From positions 33,184 to 97,183 of the forward strand of contig JAADDZ010000010.1 of assembly GCA_013153635.1 (NCBI GenBank): a DNA stretch of 64,000 bases. The letters are read 5' to 3'. A model generated the notes under the pieces. The model was not told the origin of the DNA. It ran no database searches and was given only the letters and a program-made list of their open reading frames with translations. The stretch comes from Aquificota bacterium. GTDB lineage: Bacteria; Aquificota; Aquificia; Aquificales; Hydrogenothermaceae. Positions 62,396 through 64,000 of the stretch are shown here, one piece after another. Position numbers and translations under genes: made by a program. Each line of letters begins with the position of its first letter. Position 1 is the stretch's first letter.

Positions 62396-62424
62396 ATGAT
62401 ATGACAAATGGTTTCGTTTGTCAA
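62396..62424 (-). promoter_or_regulatory. Promoter of the tRNA-Val/tRNA-Asp unit
   Basis: On the minus strand TTGACA (62424-62419), exactly 17 bases, then TATCAT (62401-62396). A 7-bp inverted repeat TGACAAA / TTTGTCA (62402-62423) lies between the boxes and overlaps the -35. Confidence 0.55.
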
Positions 62425-62483
62425 TAGTAGTAATGTTTTATTAAAAATTTTGTAAAAATTTATACTTACTATTTACATCAAAT

Positions 62484-64000
62484 TTATTTTACCTTTTCCC
62501 AAACTACATCTTTTACAGTTTTATTTTGTTTATCTATTATTATCCCTACTGCGTAAATTTGTGGATAGTTTAGATATTTCTCATAGTATCTTTTCTCTTT
62601 TATCTGGTCTATCGGGTCTCCTTCTCCTTCCATTTTTATCTCAAAGATGTAAACCTTGTCTATCACAATAGCCGTTAGGTCTGCTCTTCCTCTATCTGTG
62701 GTGTCTTCCACATAAACGTCTATCCCTGCCCCTGCCAGATACATATACAGAACTACTGCATAGTAGTTTTCATTTCCTCTTATCTCCTTTCTTACAAACA
62801 GGTGATATGGAACTGATGCGTATAGACTGGTTAATACGTCTTTTAGCTTGTCTAACTGGGCTTTTATTAATACCCTTCGAAGGGTTGTTTTTAGCCTTAC
62901 TTTGTCTGTTTCGCTAACTGTTAGATAGTCAAGTAGATAATCATTAAAACTTTTCTTTACTTCAAAGTTTGGAAAGGTTAACACAAATATCCTATCTCCA
63001 AACTCCTCTATTACTTCCTTTATGGTCAGATACCCAGCTTGGAACATTATTGTTTCTACTTCTAGTCTGTCTATGTCAAAGCTGTCTAATATACTGCTTC
63101 CTACTTCTAGGTTCTCAAACTGTAAAACGTTGTATCCTCTGTCTTTTAATAGCTTTATTAGAAAACTTGGTGTCCCTGTCTTGAACCAGTAGTTGTCAAA
63201 TACATATCCACTGTCTATAAATAGAAGTATATCAAATGGGTTGTATAGTTTCTCTTTTCCTAAGAAGTTATACCCGTTGTACCATTTTCTTACCTCTTCT
63301 AGGTCTACTCCTTGTAGGTATTCTTTAAACTCATTTTGCAGATTTTGGTGTGTAAATCCACAGATATAGGCGTATTTTGGGTTTAGGGATATGTCTACTA
63401 GGTTGTTTAGTCCACTAAATATAGATACTCTTGAAAATCTGCTTACTCCTGTTAAAAATGCAAACCGTATGTATGCATCGCTGTCTTTTATCACAGAGTA
63501 AAATCCCCTTAAGAATTCTCTGTTTTCTTTTGCTACTTCTAGGTTCTCTTTTTCTAGGTTGTCTAGTATTGGTTTGTCGTATTCATCTATCAGGACTACT
63601 ACTTTTTGACCGTGTTTTTGATAGGTTTTTTGGATTAGTTCTCCAAAGCAGGTGGAAGGGTCTTTGTTTTCTTCACAGGTGATATTTAGTTTTTCTTGTG
63701 CAAATCTAAGCTGGAGTAAAGCCCAGTTTTTGGTGCTTTGTAGTGATTTTAGGTCTCCTGCCCAGCTTATTTTTATGACTGGGTGTTTTGGAAAGTCATA
63801 TTTGTCGTATATGTATAATCCTTTAAATAGGTCTTTGTTTCCTTCAAATGCTTCTTTTAGGGTGTCTAAAAAGAGTGATTTTCCAAATCTACGGGGACGG
63901 GATAAAAATACGTATTTGTAGTTGTTTATTAGGTCTAGGACTTCTTTTGTTTTGTCTATGTAGATGTAGTTTCCTTCTATTATGTCTTTGAATGTTTGTA
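62484..64000 (-). CDS. AAA-ATPase-like/PD-(D/E)XK family protein (continues past right edge)
   Basis: The minus strand is open from the right edge to the stop at 62484 (~505 residues visible). The N-terminal AAA-ATPase_like domain has the family Walker A (FLSRPRRFGKSLFLDTL) and Walker B (KVVVLIDEYDKPILDN), then LTGVSRFSRVSIFSGLNNL and the C-terminal PD-(D/E)XK part (ADLTAIVIDKVYIFEIKMEGEGDPIDQIKEKRYYEKYLN) with the Asp and EIK residues of the nuclease fold. ATGs inside (e.g. 63494) are internal. This DUF1703-type family is often multi-copy and mobile-like; function is unknown. The true start lies outside the window. Confidence 0.85.
   Translation of the reverse strand, partial: QTFKDIIEGNYIYIDKTKEVLDLINNYKYVFLSRPRRFGKSLFLDTLKEAFEGNKDLFKGLYIYDKYDFPKHPVIKISWAGDLKSLQSTKNWALLQLRFAQEKLNITCEENKDPSTCFGELIQKTYQKHGQKVVVLIDEYDKPILDNLEKENLEVAKENREFLRGFYSVIKDSDAYIRFAFLTGVSRFSRVSIFSGLNNLVDISLNPKYAYICGFTHQNLQNEFKEYLQGVDLEEVRKWYNGYNFLGKEKLYNPFDILLFIDSGYVFDNYWFKTGTPSFLIKLLKDRGYNVLQFENLEVGSSILDSFDIDRLEVETIMFQAGYLTIKEVIEEFGDRIFVLTFPNFEVKKSFNDYLLDYLTVSETDKVRLKTTLRRVLIKAQLDKLKDVLTSLYASVPYHLFVRKEIRGNENYYAVVLYMYLAGAGIDVYVEDTTDRGRADLTAIVIDKVYIFEIKMEGEGDPIDQIKEKRYYEKYLNYPQIYAVGIIIDKQNKTVKDVVWEKVK

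Noticed and set aside
62165-62407. 80-codon minus-strand ORF
   Set aside because: It runs through the tRNA-Asp and tRNA-Val genes and is an artefact of their sequence.

Overview
The window is AT-rich, gene-dense bacterial chromosome from what looks like a thermophilic member of the Aquificota, most like the Hydrogenothermaceae (Sulfurihydrogenibium/Persephonella type). This is an inference from several things: low GC with heavy use of ATA (Ile) and AGA (Arg) codons, frequent TTG starts, archaeal-type riboflavin reductase and Ogg2 enzymes, a DHH-CBS-nucleotidyltransferase tRNA end-maturation fusion, and a lysyl-tRNA synthetase with a duplicated OB fold. No rRNA or other marker proves the genus.

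Layout. 1-6.1 kb: start of a TlyA-type rRNA methyltransferase (cut by the left edge), then a small exported His/Cys protein and a CzcCBA/CusCBA-like heavy-metal efflux operon. 6.1-8.2 kb: a class V aminotransferase, a Bcp peroxiredoxin and a PTPS-family pterin enzyme with a Glu-type (PTPS-III) active site. 13.8-8.2 kb, leftward: one long operon ilvB-ilvN-(exported protein)-ilvC-CDP-alcohol phosphotransferase-pyrimidine reductase-moaD. 13.9-15.6 kb: an HATPase/GNAT fusion overlapping a STAS protein, both with changes in partner-switch residues. 15.6-22.7 kb: a TetR regulator, DUF2231 protein and c-type cytochrome, divergent from an RND multidrug pump; the shared intergenic region has two near-identical palindromic operators laid over two promoters. 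22.7-31.6 kb: EpmA, KhtTU-like cation/proton antiporter, CoaBC, an exported protein with a GG-Cys/TM/Arg tail, Hfq, ADP-ribosylglycohydrolase, LysS, a small membrane protein and an RluA pseudouridine synthase.

32.2-39.9 kb is the accessory island. It follows tRNA-Leu(UAG), is visibly more AT-rich and uses ATT far more for Ile. It holds a two-gene operon: an unrecognised 408-residue protein and a 1568-residue STAND-type NTPase with an N-terminal Mrr/PD-(D/E)XK-like nuclease domain, with the architecture of Avs-type anti-phage sensors. Behind it, on the opposite strand, are two decayed genes with frameshifts and in-frame stops. This is the best candidate for an undescribed (defence) system.

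39.9-52.4 kb is mostly core: bioB, a RodZ-like protein, Ogg2, rsmG, an exported C39-like peptidase with an outer-membrane protein and an unknown exported protein, the DHH/CBS/nucleotidyltransferase fusion, tRNA-Leu(GAG), a thioredoxin-fold protein lacking CxxC, aroC, ctp and tsaD. 52.5-57.7 kb is a five-gene molybdenum hydroxylase operon (small FeS, large Mo, FAD subunits, XdhC, CoxG). 57.8-62.2 kb has a coiled-coil/Gly-rich protein, a sigma-70 family factor, an NlpC/P60 lipoprotein and an orphan SagB-type double nitroreductase. tRNA-Asp and tRNA-Val follow, then an AAA-ATPase/PD-(D/E)XK protein that runs off the right edge.
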